Below, piece by piece: positions 17,393 to 27,032 of a DNA stretch of 61,701 bases. Within the stretch, counting starts at the first letter, position 1. Each line of letters starts with the position of its first letter. This DNA comes from Polyangiaceae bacterium (GTDB lineage Bacteria > Myxococcota_A > Polyangia > Polyangiales > Polyangiaceae), in NCBI GenBank assembly GCA_025937895.1, contig JAICQL010000019.1, forward strand, positions 1-61,701, read 5' to 3'. The position numbers were made by a program, and so were the translations under genes. The notes below the pieces were generated by a model that was given only the letters and a program-made list of their open reading frames with translations, was not told the DNA's origin and searched no databases.

Positions 17393-18652
17393 TCACTCCA
17401 CGGCCAGCGCCGGCCGCGCAGCTCGATCAGAACGCCTGCCCTCCAGCGCCAGCACCAGGAATGACGCCGCGGCGAGCACGGCACAGAAGCGGGTGAGCCC
17501 ACGATGCCCCACGTGCTCTGCCAGCGCCCCGAAGCTGAAGTACGCTACCAGTGAGCCCAGGCTCCAGGAGCTGGAGTAAACGCTGGTGGCCAGGCCCGCT
17601 CGACCGGGCAACAGATCCTGAAAGTAGGCGATGGCGAGGCTCATCGTCACGGCAACCGTGAAGGCGTTGAGCACCTGCGCAAAGTACACGTGCTCCGGCG
17701 CACGCGCAGCGCCGATGACCAGGAAGTACACCACGCCCAGCAAGACCCCCGCCCGGATCAGCGGTGCCTGCCGTGCGGGCGCAGCCCGCCCCAGCCAGAG
17801 CATCAACGGCACCTCGAAGATGGGCGCGATCGCAAAGGCGATGCCCACCTGGCGCTTGCTGGCGCCCAGCTCACCCGTGAGCAGCAGCGGCAAGTTCATC
17901 ATGTTGATCGCCACCGCGGAGAACACGAGCACGAAGGCGCTGAAGCTCACCAGCAGCCGCGGCTTGCTGAGCAGCCGCGAGAGCGGCTCTCGCGCTGCAG
18001 CCGGAGCGTGCGCCCGCGGCGGGCGCGCCGGGACGAAGGCCAGCACCAGCCCCAGGTACAGCAGCAGCAGACCCGACGCCGCCAGGAATGAGCCGCGGTA
18101 GCCGTGAGACTCGACGACCATCGCGCCCAGCGCGGGCCCCACCGTCCATGACAGCGAGAACAGGGCGCGCAGCACGCCCAGGCCGAAGGTAGCATTGATG
18201 CCCGTCGCGGAGCGGTTCAGCTCCTCCCGAGCGTGCGCGAACACCTGCGAGAAGCTGACCGCGGACAGGCTGAGCAGCCCGGCCCCGATGCACATCAAGA
18301 GCAGCGGCTCGCGTACGAAGGCGTAGCCCAGGTAGCCCAGGGCGCCGCCGCTGCCACCGATCAGCAGCACGGTGCGGCGCGACCAGCAGGTATCCGACTG
18401 CCGCGCGAGCAGCGTGCTGGCAGCCATGCCGCACACGGCGTTGATGGTCATGAAGACCGCAAACACGGGCGGCGACATGCCCACCGCCTGGGTACCCCAG
18501 AGCGAGAGAAAGGGCATGACGAAGGAGCTCGCCAGACCCATCAACACGGCGCAGCCGAGCAGCCCGGCCAGCGCGGGCGTCGCCAGTGCCGCGCGCGCCA
18601 GGCGGGCATGCTCGGCAACGGCGAGCACCCGCGTTTCATTCTGCAACGTCAT
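17393..18652 (-). CDS. MFS transporter, SetA/sugar-efflux-like
   Basis: This is a 419-residue membrane protein with about 12 hydrophobic helices in two halves joined by a charged loop near residue 200 (PARPPRAHAPAAARE). The N-terminal half (MGLASSFVMPFLSLWGTQAVGMSP) and the second-half segment SKRQVGIAFAIAPIFEVPLM resemble sugar efflux transporters of the SetA type. The start at 18652 is preferred, because the upstream 20 residues are not membrane-like and this ATG directly precedes the first helix. It is a single gene; the HlyD cassette follows on the same strand after 180 bp with its own regulatory signals. The substrate is an inference. Confidence 0.82.
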   Translation of the reverse strand: MTLQNETRVLAVAEHARLARAALATPALAGLLGCAVLMGLASSFVMPFLSLWGTQAVGMSPPVFAVFMTINAVCGMAASTLLARQSDTCWSRRTVLLIGGSGGALGYLGYAFVREPLLLMCIGAGLLSLSAVSFSQVFAHAREELNRSATGINATFGLGVLRALFSLSWTVGPALGAMVVESHGYRGSFLAASGLLLLYLGLVLAFVPARPPRAHAPAAAREPLSRLLSKPRLLVSFSAFVLVFSAVAINMMNLPLLLTGELGASKRQVGIAFAIAPIFEVPLMLWLGRAAPARQAPLIRAGVLLGVVYFLVIGAARAPEHVYFAQVLNAFTVAVTMSLAIAYFQDLLPGRAGLATSVYSSSWSLGSLVAYFSFGALAEHVGHRGLTRFCAVLAAASFLVLALEGRRSDRAARPALAVE

Positions 18653-18822
18653 GATTATCCACCGTCGCCCAGCACCGAGAGGCTGGGCGAACAGGGATGC
18701 CGGCCGCGCCACAGCGTCGCGCCAGCGCTCCCGTAACGGGCAGCGCCGGAACCGTCCGGCTGCCGTGAAGCGCAGGCGTACGCAGCGGAATCAGCGGAAA
18801 ATCCGCGCGGTTCAGCGCAGGT

Positions 18823-19812
18823 TCAACGCGGGATGTTGGGCGCGAGCACCGAATACGTCACGAACGAGGGATGAGCTTGCGCGCCCACCTTGGCCACCGG
18901 AATGCCGTCCTGGGTGACCGCGGTGAGCTCGACAAAGCCTGGCGGGATGCGGATGAAGCCGCCCAGGCCCGTGGCGTCCGTCTGCGTCGCGGTGTTGCTG
19001 ATCACGCCGCTATCGAAGTAGAGGCTGCTGGCCACGTCTGCATGTTCGGCGATCTGCAAGGTCACCCCCGACGCCGGTCTACCATCGCAGTCGACGACGG
19101 TGACAAACATCGAGCCGGTACCGGGCGCCAGCGAGCCCCCCGCGGCGTCCACCACCAGCGGCAGAGAGGCAAAGGGGTAGAGCTGCAGCGGAATGGGTTG
19201 ATCCACGTCGGCGGTCACGGGCGGATTGAAGAACCACAGCACTGGCGAATACACGGGCACATCACACAGCTCGTTCGGCGCCGCCAGGTCACACTCCGGT
19301 ACCAGCTGGCAGAGCAAGCCCGGCGCCGCCTCACCGAACACGCTCTTGTCGTAGCAGCGAGCCAGAGTGGTCGACACCTCCAGGTAACCGTCGAAGCCAC
19401 GGGTGCCGGTGGGCACGGCAAACTCCACCTGACCGCCGACGTCGTGGATGTCGATCTGCCTCGGGCTGAGGCAGCCCACGTCGAGCTTGTCGCAGACGCG
19501 GGCGCGCAGGCCACGCACCGGCAAGGTGCAGTTCGAGATGAAGTCACACGCCTGGAAGCGAACGGTGGCGGTGGGTGCGCGCGGCGCCATTGGCTCCAGC
19601 GGCTCCTCCAGGCAGCGCCAGGGTCCAGAGGGCTCCAGCGCCAGCGTGCTGGTGTCCGGGATGTCGAGCACCTCGGCGCAGCCCATCAGCGATAGAGCGC
19701 AGCCCATCAGCAACAGAGCGCTGCCAGGCAGCAACAGAGCGCTGCCCATCAGCAACAGAGCGCTGCCAGGCAGCACGAGCGCCCTGCGCTTGAAGCGGGG
19801 GCTCGTCACCAT
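18823..19812 (-). CDS. Lipoprotein with repeat-built signal peptide, function unknown
   Basis: This is a 329-residue lipoprotein. The signal peptide is made of heptads LPGSALL / LMGSALL / LPGSALL / LMGCALS / LMGCAEV, encoded by a 21-bp tandem repeat. The final LMGC, just before AEVLDIPD, is the likely lipobox; the preceding LMGC could also work. The mature part is beta-rich with many cysteines (VRFQACDFISNCTLPVRGLRARVCDKLDVGC, LLCQLVPECDLAAPNELCDV). It ends with a carboxypeptidase-like or transthyretin-like beta domain (VTVVDCDGRPASGVTLQIAEHA). It is the last of three overlapping genes (7-bp overlap with the TPR gene). Confidence 0.7.
   Translation of the reverse strand: MVTSPRFKRRALVLPGSALLLMGSALLLPGSALLLMGCALSLMGCAEVLDIPDTSTLALEPSGPWRCLEEPLEPMAPRAPTATVRFQACDFISNCTLPVRGLRARVCDKLDVGCLSPRQIDIHDVGGQVEFAVPTGTRGFDGYLEVSTTLARCYDKSVFGEAAPGLLCQLVPECDLAAPNELCDVPVYSPVLWFFNPPVTADVDQPIPLQLYPFASLPLVVDAAGGSLAPGTGSMFVTVVDCDGRPASGVTLQIAEHADVASSLYFDSGVISNTATQTDATGLGGFIRIPPGFVELTAVTQDGIPVAKVGAQAHPSFVTYSVLAPNIPR
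19684..19788. repeat. 21-bp tandem repeat, about five units, in a signal peptide
   Basis: Units of 21 bp built around CAGCAACAGAGCGCTGCC run from 19684 to 19788. Units alternate between starting CAT and starting AGG (Met or Pro on the coding strand), so the higher-order period is 42 bp. The outer units have diverged. Each unit encodes one heptad of the lipoprotein signal peptide. Confidence 0.85.
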
Positions 19813-20699
19813 GTGCCGCTCACCTGCAACGACCAGCCCTCCGCGGCAGGCGCCACGCCCGCGCGCAGCACCCGGGGTCCAGAAGCAGTGGCGGGCTCGG
19901 CGCGCTCCCTGTCGTCACCACCCGGCCAGAAGTAGAACGCGGCGCCCAGCGCCAGCAGCGCCCCGCCGGAGGCAAAGGCAATGGTGGACACGCGCGCCAG
20001 ATCCGTGGCGTTCTCCGCGGCGTCGATGCCACGCTGCTCGCGGCACAGATTGCCGTCGCACAGGTCCCGCACCGTGCGCGTTTCATCCATGGCCGCGACA
20101 CCAAAGCCGGTGCCGATGCCGATGGCGACCACGCCCGTACCGGCCAGGATCGCGCCGGCCCACTCGCCCGTGGACCAGCCGCCAGCCAACGTGGACCGCC
20201 GCTCGGGCCTGGGTGGTGTGGCCGCCGTGGGCGCGTCCTGCGCTCCAGCCGCAGGAGCTGGCGGCGCCTCGGCCAGCGCCAGCTCCGCCTCGCGCAGCGC
20301 CTGCAGCCGCTCGTTGGCCACCTGAATCCGCTCGGCGAAGGCGCCGGGATCGGTGATGTAACGCCGGTAGAAGTTGATGGCCAGCGGCCGATCACCAAGC
20401 TTCAGATCATAGATGCGGGCAATGTTATACAGAGTATCGGCGCTGGGTGCCGCGGCGTACGCCTCGAGATAGAGCGCCACGGCCTCGGGAAAGCGCTTGG
20501 CCTCATAGGCCTGGTACGCCTGCGCCGCCTTTTGCTCGGCGAGCACGATGGCGTCATCCGGCTCCTCCGGCGCCTCCTCCGCCGCAAGCGCGGCAGGAGC
20601 CCGCAGTGCCAGCGAGCACGTGAGCGTGAGCAAAGCAAAGCAGCCCGGTGCGGCGCGCACGGCCGCGCGACGAGAAATTGCTGGTTTGGACATGTTCAC
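19806..20699 (-). CDS. Exported TPR-repeat protein with membrane helix
   Basis: This is a 297-residue protein starting at GTG (or the ATG two codons on). A signal peptide (about 1-39, ending LAAEE) is followed by TPR-like helices (KAAQAYQAYEAKRFPEAVALYLEAYAAAPSADTLYNIARIYDL). A Pro/Ala linker, a Gly-rich membrane helix (GAILAGTGVVAIGIGTGFGVAAM, about 180-205), a short Cys-containing loop and a second helix (about 240-262) follow. This layout is frequent among myxobacterial envelope proteins with unknown roles. It overlaps the DUF4388 gene by four bases (GTGA) and the lipoprotein gene by seven, so the three are one operon. Confidence 0.72.
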   Translation of the reverse strand: MNMSKPAISRRAAVRAAPGCFALLTLTCSLALRAPAALAAEEAPEEPDDAIVLAEQKAAQAYQAYEAKRFPEAVALYLEAYAAAPSADTLYNIARIYDLKLGDRPLAINFYRRYITDPGAFAERIQVANERLQALREAELALAEAPPAPAAGAQDAPTAATPPRPERRSTLAGGWSTGEWAGAILAGTGVVAIGIGTGFGVAAMDETRTVRDLCDGNLCREQRGIDAAENATDLARVSTIAFASGGALLALGAAFYFWPGGDDRERAEPATASGPRVLRAGVAPAAEGWSLQVSGTW

Positions 20700-22312
20700 T
20701 CGAGCACCTGCACGCGCGGCACGCGTGCTTCGATCAGCTGAATCTGGGGTGACTTCTTGTTCGTTGAAGACTTGCTGGAGGCGGGCTCTTGCGCGGCGCG
20801 CGGCGGCGGCGCGCGGCGGCGCGGCGCGCTACGGGCGACCTCGCGCTCGCGCGCTGCCGGGCGGCTGGCAGCTGCCGCCACCGGCTCGCTCGCCTCCGCG
20901 GCGCCTGCCTCTTCTCCGCTGGCGGCAGACGCGCTCGCCGACTCCTCGGAGCCGGCGGCGGGCTCCAGGATGATGCGCCCGGCGGGCGGCTGCTCCATGA
21001 AATACAGACTGCGTGGCGTGTGCCCCGGGGCCACGAAGCGCAGCTCGTGCAACACGCCGTCCGGCATGGCTGACAGCTCGATGCGCCCCACGCCGACGAG
21101 CGAGTGATCGAGCCAGATCTCGGCCTGCGCCGGCTCCACTTCGATGGCGGCAAAGGGGATCACCGGCAGCTCGCGCGGACGTGGCGCCGGCTCGGGCGCG
21201 GCCTGTGGCTCGGGCGCGGCCTGTGGCGCGGGCGCGGGCTGTGGTGCGGGCGGCGCAGGAGCGGTGGCAGGCGGCGGGCGCAACCCCGAGCGAATCTGCT
21301 GCGCGCCCTCTGGCTCGGGCGGACCCACCACCAGGAACTCGCTCTCGTGCGAGCCGCGGCTGCGGCCGAAGATAAACGCCAGCAGCAGCAACGCCGTGAA
21401 GGAGATGCCGCCCAGCAAGTAGCTGCCGCGCGAGAGGTGCCGCCAGCGCAGCGCAGGCTGCCAGCGGGAGCTCGGCCGCTCCGCCTCGCGCTCGTCTGCC
21501 TCGTGCCCCGCCGGGGGCGCTGGATGGATCGCGGGCTCCTGCATGTTACCTGGATTCCAGTGCCGCTCAGTGGCGCGGCGGCTCTCGCCGAGCACGGCCG
21601 CCGCCTGGAGCGGATGCAGTAGCTCGTGTGTAGGTCTGCTGACGCGCGCTGCGCGATCGACAGGATCGAAATCGATGCTCACCGAGCCGGAGCCCAGCCG
21701 TAACATATGCTGCACGGCAGCCTCGGCGATCACCGTGCTCGGTCCACTCTGCGAGACCGTTGCATCCAGCTCCGCAGGCGCCACCGCTCCGCCCGCAGCT
21801 CGACTGCCGGGCGAGCCTGCAACGCGGGCAGCGGAGACCCACTCTGCGTCCACGATCGTGCCGGCGCTGCACCAGACGGTGCCGCTGCCGCCGTCCCGCG
21901 CGCGCACGCGCAGCGTCGCATCACACTGATTGGAGTTGATCCAGCGCAGCCAGCCGCGCAGCGACAGGTGCCGGATCACCGACGTGAAGCCCGTACCCCG
22001 GCGATCCACGCCAGCGGCGCTCGAAGCGGGCGCGCCGGCATCGCTCGACGCGGGTGCGCCGGCATCACCCGCCAAGGGCCCACGGACATCGCCCGCCGCC
22101 GCCGGAGGGCGCAGCGTGGGCGCGCTGAAGGGGTCTGCGACCACCTCCCTCGAGGCTTGCTCCGCTGCCGGTGAAAGCGCGGCGGCCGCCGGTGAAGCCG
22201 GCTGCGGCAGCGGAGGGGGCGACAGTGCACGCTGGGTCGCGCCTCTCCCCCCCTCCACCGGCTCGCCCGCATGCTCACCGCCGGAGCTGGGCCTGGCTGG
22301 TGGAATTGTCAT
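20696..22312 (-). CDS. DUF4388-domain membrane protein with PEGA-like C-terminus
   Basis: This is a 538-residue protein starting at ATG 22312 (the longer frame adds a Glu/Arg-rich segment with no domain). After a disordered Pro/Ala region comes a DUF4388 (PATAN) domain: HLSLRGWLRWINSNQCDATLRV, then GTVWCSAGTIVDAEW. One membrane helix (YLLGGISFTALLLLAFIF) follows. A Pro/Ala/Glu linker leads to a PEGA-like beta domain (IEVEPAQAEIWLDHSLVGVG to PAGRIILEP). A basic tail ends the protein. DUF4388 is linked to gliding and signalling proteins in Myxococcota. It is the first gene of the overlapping trio. Tandem DAGAPASS repeats lie in the N-terminal linker. Confidence 0.75.
   Translation of the reverse strand: MTIPPARPSSGGEHAGEPVEGGRGATQRALSPPPLPQPASPAAAALSPAAEQASREVVADPFSAPTLRPPAAAGDVRGPLAGDAGAPASSDAGAPASSAAGVDRRGTGFTSVIRHLSLRGWLRWINSNQCDATLRVRARDGGSGTVWCSAGTIVDAEWVSAARVAGSPGSRAAGGAVAPAELDATVSQSGPSTVIAEAAVQHMLRLGSGSVSIDFDPVDRAARVSRPTHELLHPLQAAAVLGESRRATERHWNPGNMQEPAIHPAPPAGHEADEREAERPSSRWQPALRWRHLSRGSYLLGGISFTALLLLAFIFGRSRGSHESEFLVVGPPEPEGAQQIRSGLRPPPATAPAPPAPQPAPAPQAAPEPQAAPEPAPRPRELPVIPFAAIEVEPAQAEIWLDHSLVGVGRIELSAMPDGVLHELRFVAPGHTPRSLYFMEQPPAGRIILEPAAGSEESASASAASGEEAGAAEASEPVAAAASRPAAREREVARSAPRRRAPPPRAAQEPASSKSSTNKKSPQIQLIEARVPRVQVLE
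22019..22066. repeat. 24-bp tandem repeat, two units, in the DUF4388 gene
   Basis: Two 24-bp units (22019-22042 and 22043-22066) differ at two positions and share the core GCGCCGGCATC. A degenerate third copy follows. They encode the octapeptide repeat in the linker ahead of the DUF4388 domain. Confidence 0.7.
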
Positions 22313-22729
22313 AGCTGCTCGGAGCCGCGAACCTCCGAGACCACCCTCCTCTCGCGTTGGATACTCGCGTTGGGCAGCAGTGTAAGGCTCACGACACGCG
22401 CGTTCAAACTCAACCTGCAGCACGCCGCGAGCTTTGGCGGAGCGCGCGCGCCGCAGAAATCATGCGGTCCCGGTCCAATTTGCATGTGCCGCGTTTTTTG
22501 CGGATCAGGGCCTTATGGCGAGCGGCAAGCGGACGTTGCAGACCCCCGGTCGAGTGCGCGAATCCTTGGGCTCGAGCCGCGCGTCGCTGAGCGCGACGCG
22601 CCATCAGCCATGCGCTCGCGATCGGCGGACGACCGCGCCTGGATGCGCAGCAGCCAGGACGATCTGCGCTGGATGATCCGCGCTGGGCTACGGCGGGCCC
22701 GCGGCGAGCTGGACGGAGCTGGCGCGCCG
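22313..22729. other. Intergenic stretch upstream of the DUF4388 operon
   Basis: These 417 bp lie between two minus-strand genes. I find no credible gene. The region around 22410-22510 is less GC-rich than its surroundings (for example GCGTTTTTTGCGG near 22490), which suggests promoter DNA for the DUF4388 operon. No strong terminator for the ATP-grasp gene is visible. Confidence 0.4.
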
Positions 22730-24184
<1,455 letters not shown>

Positions 24185-24560
24185 GTGCGCGCTCGGTACT
24201 TCCTGACTCGATTAACGGTTCGACGCTGCATCTGCATCATGAGGAGCGAGCCACAATAGACCCAAGCGCCAGCCCCAGTTCAACTCCCGACTGGGCTGGT
24301 CCGCAAGGTCGGGGCGCACGTGTAGGCCAAGGTGCCCAGCGGCGCCGGAGCACCGTCGACCACCGCTCAACCTAGCCTGTACCGCGCGAGCGGACGCCTT
24401 GCAGGAGTGAAACATCGGCCTAGAAGCCCGCGCGCCGCTCGATGAGGGCAATGATGCCACGCCGTCATCAGCCGACCCGTTCGGTGGGCCGGTGCTACAG
24501 GCTGCTGCCGGGATGCCGTTTGCGAGTCTGAGCTCGCGGGCTCGCCACAGGCGCACGGAC
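24185..24560. other. Divergent intergenic region, ATP-grasp / GGDEF genes
   Basis: These 376 bp separate two divergent genes and must hold both promoters. The frame of the GGDEF gene stays open back to 24492, but those residues look non-coding. No clear operator or RNA structure was found. Confidence 0.4.
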
Positions 24561-25676
24561 ATGCTCTGGAAGAAGAAGAGTAAGGGGAACGAGGCCGCCG
24601 AGCTGCACAGTGACGAGCGCGAGCTGGAGGCTCCGGACCGGGCCCTGGATGTGCTGACGGCGCTGATCAAGCTGTACGGCAAGTACGCCTTCGATACGGA
24701 TCAAGGCGAGGCCGCCGATACCGAGGCGCAGTGCAACGAGTGGGCAACTCGCATCGCCCTGGTGACACCGCCCGCCGCCGGAGAGGCAAGGAACGACAGC
24801 GGCACCCGCTCCCCCGCCCGCCGGGACTGGCCGGGGCTGCTCAGCTTCATGCAGGAGCGCCGGCGCTCCGAGAGCGACTACGTGGTGCGCAGCATGAGCG
24901 ACTTTCGTGCCGCCATCTCGTGCTTCGCCGAGTGCCTGAGCCGCACCCTGGGTGAGGAGCAGAAGTCCGACCAGGCCATCGGCAAGCAGCTCGACACCCT
25001 GTCACGCGCGCTGGAGTCGCGCGATACGACCCGCATCTGCGTGGAGGCCCAGCAGGTGGTACAGAGCGTGCGGCACTCGATCGGGGTGCGGCGGGCGCGC
25101 GAGGTCGAGCAAGCGCAGATGCTCGGCGAGCGCTTGCGCGCCCTGCGCGAAGAGCTGGCCGAGGTGCGCAAGAAGGCCGAGCTGGACGCCCTGACCCAGC
25201 TCTCCAACCGCGCAGCCTTCGATGAGCACCTGCGGCACCTGGCGTCCCTGGGCGCGCTGCTCGGCGAGCCGCCCTGCTTGATGCTGGCCGACCTCGATCA
25301 CTTCAAGAGCATCAACGACAACTACGGCCACCCCGGCGGGGACGAGGTGCTGCGCCAGGTGAGCCAGTGCCTGAGCCGCACCTTCCTGCGCAAGCACGAT
25401 TTCATCTCGCGCTACGGCGGCGAGGAGTTCGCCGTGCTGCTGATCGACACCACCCTGGCTCAGGCCGAGATGTTGTCTCGACGGCTGCTGGACAACGTGC
25501 GCGGTCTCACCATCTGCCACGGCGGGCACGAGATCCGCCTCACGCTCTCGCTCGGCGTCGCCGCGCTGAGCCCCGGGGAGAGCAGCGCCAGCTGGCTGGC
25601 GCGCGCCGATGCGGCCCTGTACAAGGCCAAGCGCACGGGCCGCGACCGGCACGAGCTGGCCGAGCCGGCACGCTGA
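24561..25676 (+). CDS. Diguanylate cyclase (GGDEF domain) with I-site
   Basis: This is a 371-residue soluble protein. The start at 24561 gives MLWKKKSKGN. The N-terminal 200 residues are helical and match no sensor I know; a coiled-coil (ALREELAEVRKKAELDALTQLSNR) leads into the GGDEF domain. The active-site motif is GGEEF (286-290), so it is probably catalytic and makes c-di-GMP from two GTP. The inhibitory site RKHD (277-280) lies exactly five residues before it, predicting product inhibition. It ends convergently, 24 bp from the folate-type gene. Confidence 0.9.
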   Translation: MLWKKKSKGNEAAELHSDERELEAPDRALDVLTALIKLYGKYAFDTDQGEAADTEAQCNEWATRIALVTPPAAGEARNDSGTRSPARRDWPGLLSFMQERRRSESDYVVRSMSDFRAAISCFAECLSRTLGEEQKSDQAIGKQLDTLSRALESRDTTRICVEAQQVVQSVRHSIGVRRAREVEQAQMLGERLRALREELAEVRKKAELDALTQLSNRAAFDEHLRHLASLGALLGEPPCLMLADLDHFKSINDNYGHPGGDEVLRQVSQCLSRTFLRKHDFISRYGGEEFAVLLIDTTLAQAEMLSRRLLDNVRGLTICHGGHEIRLTLSLGVAALSPGESSASWLARADAALYKAKRTGRDRHELAEPAR

Positions 25677-25700
25677 GAGCGGCGGCGAAGCGGCGCCGTG

Positions 25701-26450
25701 TTACTTGCGGCGAAGCGCCGCTTGCTGCAGGGCCGGGATCGCGGCTTGCTGCTCCGCGCTCAGCTGCTCCCAGAGCAGCCCCGGCGGACGCCGCACCCGT
25801 GGGCAGTGCAACACCCGGGTGGGGGTGACGATGAGATCCAGACGGAAGTCGTGCTCCGTCTCTGGCAGCGCCTGCTCCAGCACCTGCAGGTCGTGCACCG
25901 TGGTGGCGATCAGCGTCCGCTCACTGACCAGCCCCAGCTCCGTGAGCAGCGCAAACTCCAGATCGGCGTAGCCGGCGCCCTTGCCGATCCGCACCCCGCT
26001 GGCATTCACTGCCACCGAGCCGCACACGATGAGCTCGATGGGCTCGAGCTCCTCCACCCGCGTCGGGCGCCCGTGGCGCTCCGCGCCTTCGATGGTCACG
26101 GCGGCATCGGGCTCGACCCCGGGCGGCAACGCGCTCTGCTGCAGCGCCAAAAATGGCCGCTCGCTGGCCAGGCGCGGCACGGCCATGTACGAGAGCTTGC
26201 CGCTCGCCAGCGCCCTGCGGCGCACCGGGCGCTGCGGCGTGTCGGGGTTCAGCTTCAGCACCCGCGCGGCCTGCCACTCTGGCAAGGCCGCCAGGCGCTC
26301 TGCAGCGCCGTCCGCCCCCACGAAGCCGGGGATGCGCCCTGCCGCCGGCCGCGCCGTGCGCACGGCAGGATCGTCGTCGATCTGACGCCAGACGCGCTCG
26401 CGAATGCGCTGCTTCAGCGTCGCATCGGGGCCCAGCGCTCCAGCGCTCAT
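25701..26450 (-). CDS. 5-formyltetrahydrofolate cyclo-ligase family protein (MTHFS-like)
   Basis: This is a 249-residue protein. The strand-loop GVRIGKGAGYADLEFALLTELG is the conserved phosphate/folate-binding motif of the 5-formyl-THF cyclo-ligase fold. RERVWRQI near the N-terminus also fits. It is closer in pattern to the archaeal/MTHFSD-like branch than to YgfA, so the exact reaction is uncertain. It is the last gene of the Bat operon, overlapping the preceding gene by four bases (ATGA). Confidence 0.78.
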   Translation of the reverse strand: MSAGALGPDATLKQRIRERVWRQIDDDPAVRTARPAAGRIPGFVGADGAAERLAALPEWQAARVLKLNPDTPQRPVRRRALASGKLSYMAVPRLASERPFLALQQSALPPGVEPDAAVTIEGAERHGRPTRVEELEPIELIVCGSVAVNASGVRIGKGAGYADLEFALLTELGLVSERTLIATTVHDLQVLEQALPETEHDFRLDLIVTPTRVLHCPRVRRPPGLLWEQLSAEQQAAIPALQQAALRRK

Positions 26451-27028
26451 GCCATCGGCTCCTCACCCATGGGGTCGGCACCCGGCGGCGGTGCCACCGC
26501 CTGCGAGAGCGCCAGGATCTCGACCAGGATCGCACGAAACACGATGTCCACGTCGTCCACGTCCACCGCCACCGTGTTCTGCGCCAGGGTGCGCTCGATG
26601 TGCTCGTTGACGAAGGCCACGAGCGCCGGCTGATCGATGGCCACGATGTCCTCGGAGTCGAGCGCGTCGCGCGGATCGCTCCGGCGCAGCTCCTCGTCCG
26701 CGGCCAGTGCCAGATCCGCCGCGGCCACCGCCTCCGGGCTCAGCCGGCGCAAGGCGCCGCCGGCAAAGCCCTCGAAGCCGACGAACACCGCCACGGCCAG
26801 CATGTTGCCCAGGGCCAGCGCGGTCTCGTCCAGCGAGGCCGAGAGCTTGTGCGCCAGGTAGGCGGTGAGGGCTGGCTGCTCGCTGCTCAGGCGCTCGAAG
26901 CCGGCCTGCGCCAGCTCGCGCGCGTGCTCGTCCGCCGCGGCAAACGTCGCCTCCAGGCTGGCCACGCTGCTCTGCGGCAGCCGCGCGTGGCGAGGCACCG
27001 GGCGCAACGCCGTGCGGCGCAACCACAT
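26447..27028 (-). CDS. Unknown helical protein inside the Bat operon
   Basis: This is a 193-residue protein starting at ATG 27028, four bases after the BatE-like stop. It has no signal peptide. It is helical and acidic, with a hydrophobic stretch in the middle (ALALGNMLAVAVFVGFEGFAGGAL) that may be buried or membrane-associated. I recognise no family. Its fixed position, with short spacing on one side and a 4-bp overlap on the other, argues that it is real and co-expressed with the Bat proteins. Confidence 0.65.
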   Translation of the reverse strand: MWLRRTALRPVPRHARLPQSSVASLEATFAAADEHARELAQAGFERLSSEQPALTAYLAHKLSASLDETALALGNMLAVAVFVGFEGFAGGALRRLSPEAVAAADLALAADEELRRSDPRDALDSEDIVAIDQPALVAFVNEHIERTLAQNTVAVDVDDVDIVFRAILVEILALSQAVAPPPGADPMGEEPMA

Positions 27029-27032
27029 GGCG

